Assembly (NCBI GenBank): GCA_003255065.1
Contig: QAOA01004365.1
Location: forward strand, 149,124-213,123
DNA from: Cercis canadensis
Lineage: Eukaryota; Streptophyta; Magnoliopsida; Fabales; Fabaceae
Direction of reading: 5' to 3'
Length of the DNA stretch: 64,000 bases
Shown: positions 62,077 to 64,000 of the stretch, piece after piece
Position numbering within the stretch: position 1 is the first letter of the stretch
How the letters are laid out: each line of letters starts with the position of its first letter
The notes under the pieces: model-generated
Seen by the model: only the letters and a program-made list of their open reading frames with translations
Database searches by the model: none
What the model was told of the DNA's origin: nothing
Position numbers and translations under genes: made by a program

Positions 62077-63670
62077 CCTTCTTCTTCTTCAATGGTGAAA
62101 GCTCACACAACACAATTACTCCAAAAGAACCCAATAATTTGATTATTGTAAAAAGAGAAGGATGGGCAGATCCAAATGTCCCATTTCCTAAAACTGGATG
62201 AAGACGAAGAAGGGAGGCACCAAAGGTAAATGGGCAACTGGGTGAGTGAAAAACGCAGCAAAGGAAAAGACTTTGAGAATTGACAGAGTAGGGGAAGAGT
62301 GAAAATGATGAGAGAGCCGTGCTACTGGACTTGGCACTGTCACGCTTTAGTCTTTACTGGGATTTTGTCCCTTTCTGCTGCTTTCCAAAAATTTTAAAAG
62401 CGATACTGTAATGTCGTGTCGATTTTTGCCTTATTGGTATGCTCGCTCTTATTTTGCCGCTCTATTTTCCCTCCATCAGTCATTTTCCGTGGGCTGTAAA
62501 CATACGAGCGTTTTTCTTTTTGGCTGAAAGTAAAGAAACAAAACAAAACCTGGATATACAATTGTGGAATGCAAATGCGGCATAAGAAAATAAGATATCC
62601 AGTGGCATATATAATATTATATAGTTTCGGGTAGTTCTAGTTGGAGTTTACATTGATCGTTCTTGGTTTATTTTTAACCTAAATTTTTTTAGGTGAATTT
62701 TTAATATAAAATTTTAGGTGTTTATTGTTAAATTTTAAAAATGTTATATTACTAAAAGTAATTAAGTATTTTAATTTAATGACTTTAAATTATTTTAACA
62801 AATTTTTAATACAAAATGACACATGATTTACTAACTATATAAAACTTATTTATATTGTCGATAACTCAATTATTAAATCCTTGTTAAAATATCATTTTTT
62901 ATTATTTATTGATTTGTTTTCATAATAAAGTAAATTGGACTAAGTTATACAACAAACACAATATTAACATATACATTATATATCTGAGTTTGAATACGGA
63001 ACTCACAAGTCTTAAAAATGACTTTGATACCACTAAATTATAAGTCATTTGATACATTATATATTTAATAAATTTTAATAAATGAGGACAATATAAACAT
63101 ATGAAATGCGAATCAGAATTCACCCGTGTTAGTTTATAAAAGTATCAAGATTAGGTTATTAATCACATTTTATAACAACAATCATATTTTATTGTTATTA
63201 TTATTATTATTTTCAAATGAAAGATACTAAATTCAATCAGAAAGCCAATTACATCTTGAAGTGCCAATATTCAAGACTTCTTGGAGAGCATCCTTCAACG
63301 CCAAGTTATTATGAATAGAGAAAGTTAAATTGACCAAGTAATGAAACCCACCCTATTGTCCACACGGCAAGAGGACTAGATAGGAAAATATTGTAAAAGC
63401 AAGTTGCAGTTTATTCTGCTGAAATAAGATAACATTGGTCTTTTTGATACCTCCCATACATATAGAGAGAAGTTATACAATAAAAGTATCTCATTCTTCT
63501 CATAATGTCACTCTACTCGATTCTAATATAGGGTTTGAATATGAGACCTCTACAATAGATTATCCAATGCTCAACTATTCTGATATTCCTATAATGATGA
63601 TACTTCCCATATATAATATTTTTTTATTGAATTAATGTGACTTATTAAGTTGATTGTTGAATTATTAAAA
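62077..63670. other. MYB-CC promoter side and AT-rich intergenic DNA
   Basis: Leader and promoter of the MYB-CC gene at left (TC-rich sense leader), then AT-rich DNA with a tRNA-like repeat (about 62985-63055, minus) and an (ATT)n run near 63190-63212. No gene seen. Confidence 0.55.
62985..63055 (-). repeat. tRNA-like short repeat, copy C
   Basis: On the minus strand: TTTAGTGGTATCAAAGTCAT, then AAGACTTGTGAGTTCCGTA and TTCAAACTC. It matches 10686-10770 in order and spacing of motifs. Likely a small SINE-like family. Confidence 0.45.
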
Positions 63671-64000
63671 NNNNNNNNNNNNNNNNNNNNNNNNNNNNNN
63701 NNNNNNNNNNNNNNNNNNNNNNNNNNNNNNNNNNNNNNNNNNNNNNNNNNNNNNNNNNNNNNNNNNNNNNNNNNNNNNNNNNNNNNNNNNNNNNNNNNNN
63801 NNNNNNNNNNNNNNNNNNNNNNNNNNNNNNNNNNNNNNNNNNNNNNNNNNNNNNNNNNNNNNNNNNNNNNNNNNNNNNNNNNNNNNNNNNNNNNNNNNNN
63901 NNNNNNNNNNNNNNNNNNNNNNNNNNNNNNNNNNNNNNNNNNNNNNNNNNNNNNNNNNNNNNNNNNNNNNNNNNNNNNNNNNNNNNNNNNNNNNNNNNNN
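63671..64000. other. Sequence gap (run of N)
   Basis: 330 N to the window end; the true gap size is unknown. Confidence 1.

Overview
The window is nuclear DNA of a flowering plant, almost certainly a eudicot. It is AT-rich and intron-rich, with GT-AG introns, plant-specific gene families (SKU5-similar, ZAT-type zinc finger, EFFECTOR OF TRANSCRIPTION, BURP, MYB-CC, pullulanase-type debranching enzyme) and plant short retroelements (SINEs, TRIMs, MITEs). The species cannot be named from the sequence alone. All gene models were read by eye from reading frames, splice sites and family motifs; no search was run.

Layout. 1-2833 (+): last four coding exons of a RABC/Rab18-type small GTPase, cut by the left edge. 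5421-8754 and 12845-15763 (+): a tandem pair of SKU5-similar (SKS) multicopper-oxidase-like genes, eight exons each with matching exon sizes; the second keeps a GPI-anchor tail and the first does not. 19233-20186 (-): an intronless C2H2 zinc-finger repressor, ZAT5-like. 20187-28360: a long gene-poor stretch with repeats. 28360-28903: a decayed partial copy of the uL6m gene end. 29741-32678 (-): an EFFECTOR OF TRANSCRIPTION (ET) gene with a GIY-YIG domain, carrying a one-base frameshift and a decayed third ET repeat. 34346-35880 (-): mitochondrial ribosomal protein uL6m with a 5' UTR intron. 39369-54598 (-): the complete 28-exon starch debranching enzyme (limit dextrinase/pullulanase, 966 codons). 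55353-55637: a broken second copy of its first exon. 56259-56791 (-): an orphan C-terminal BURP exon. 58532-62076 (-): a complete six-exon MYB-CC (PHR1-like) transcription factor. 63671-64000 is a run of N.

The genes do not form an operon-like or pathway unit; this is ordinary plant euchromatin. The least expected observations are the anchoring difference within the SKS pair, an apparent TG (not AG) 3' splice site in the debranching enzyme gene, the partly decayed ET gene, several small retroelements with readable target-site duplications, and an assembly signature: single-N joins flanked by near-identical copies of 140-330 bp, which are probably unmerged contig ends and not real tandem duplications. 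Two of these fall on debranching-enzyme exons. I see no CRISPR, phage, viral or bacterial-type system.
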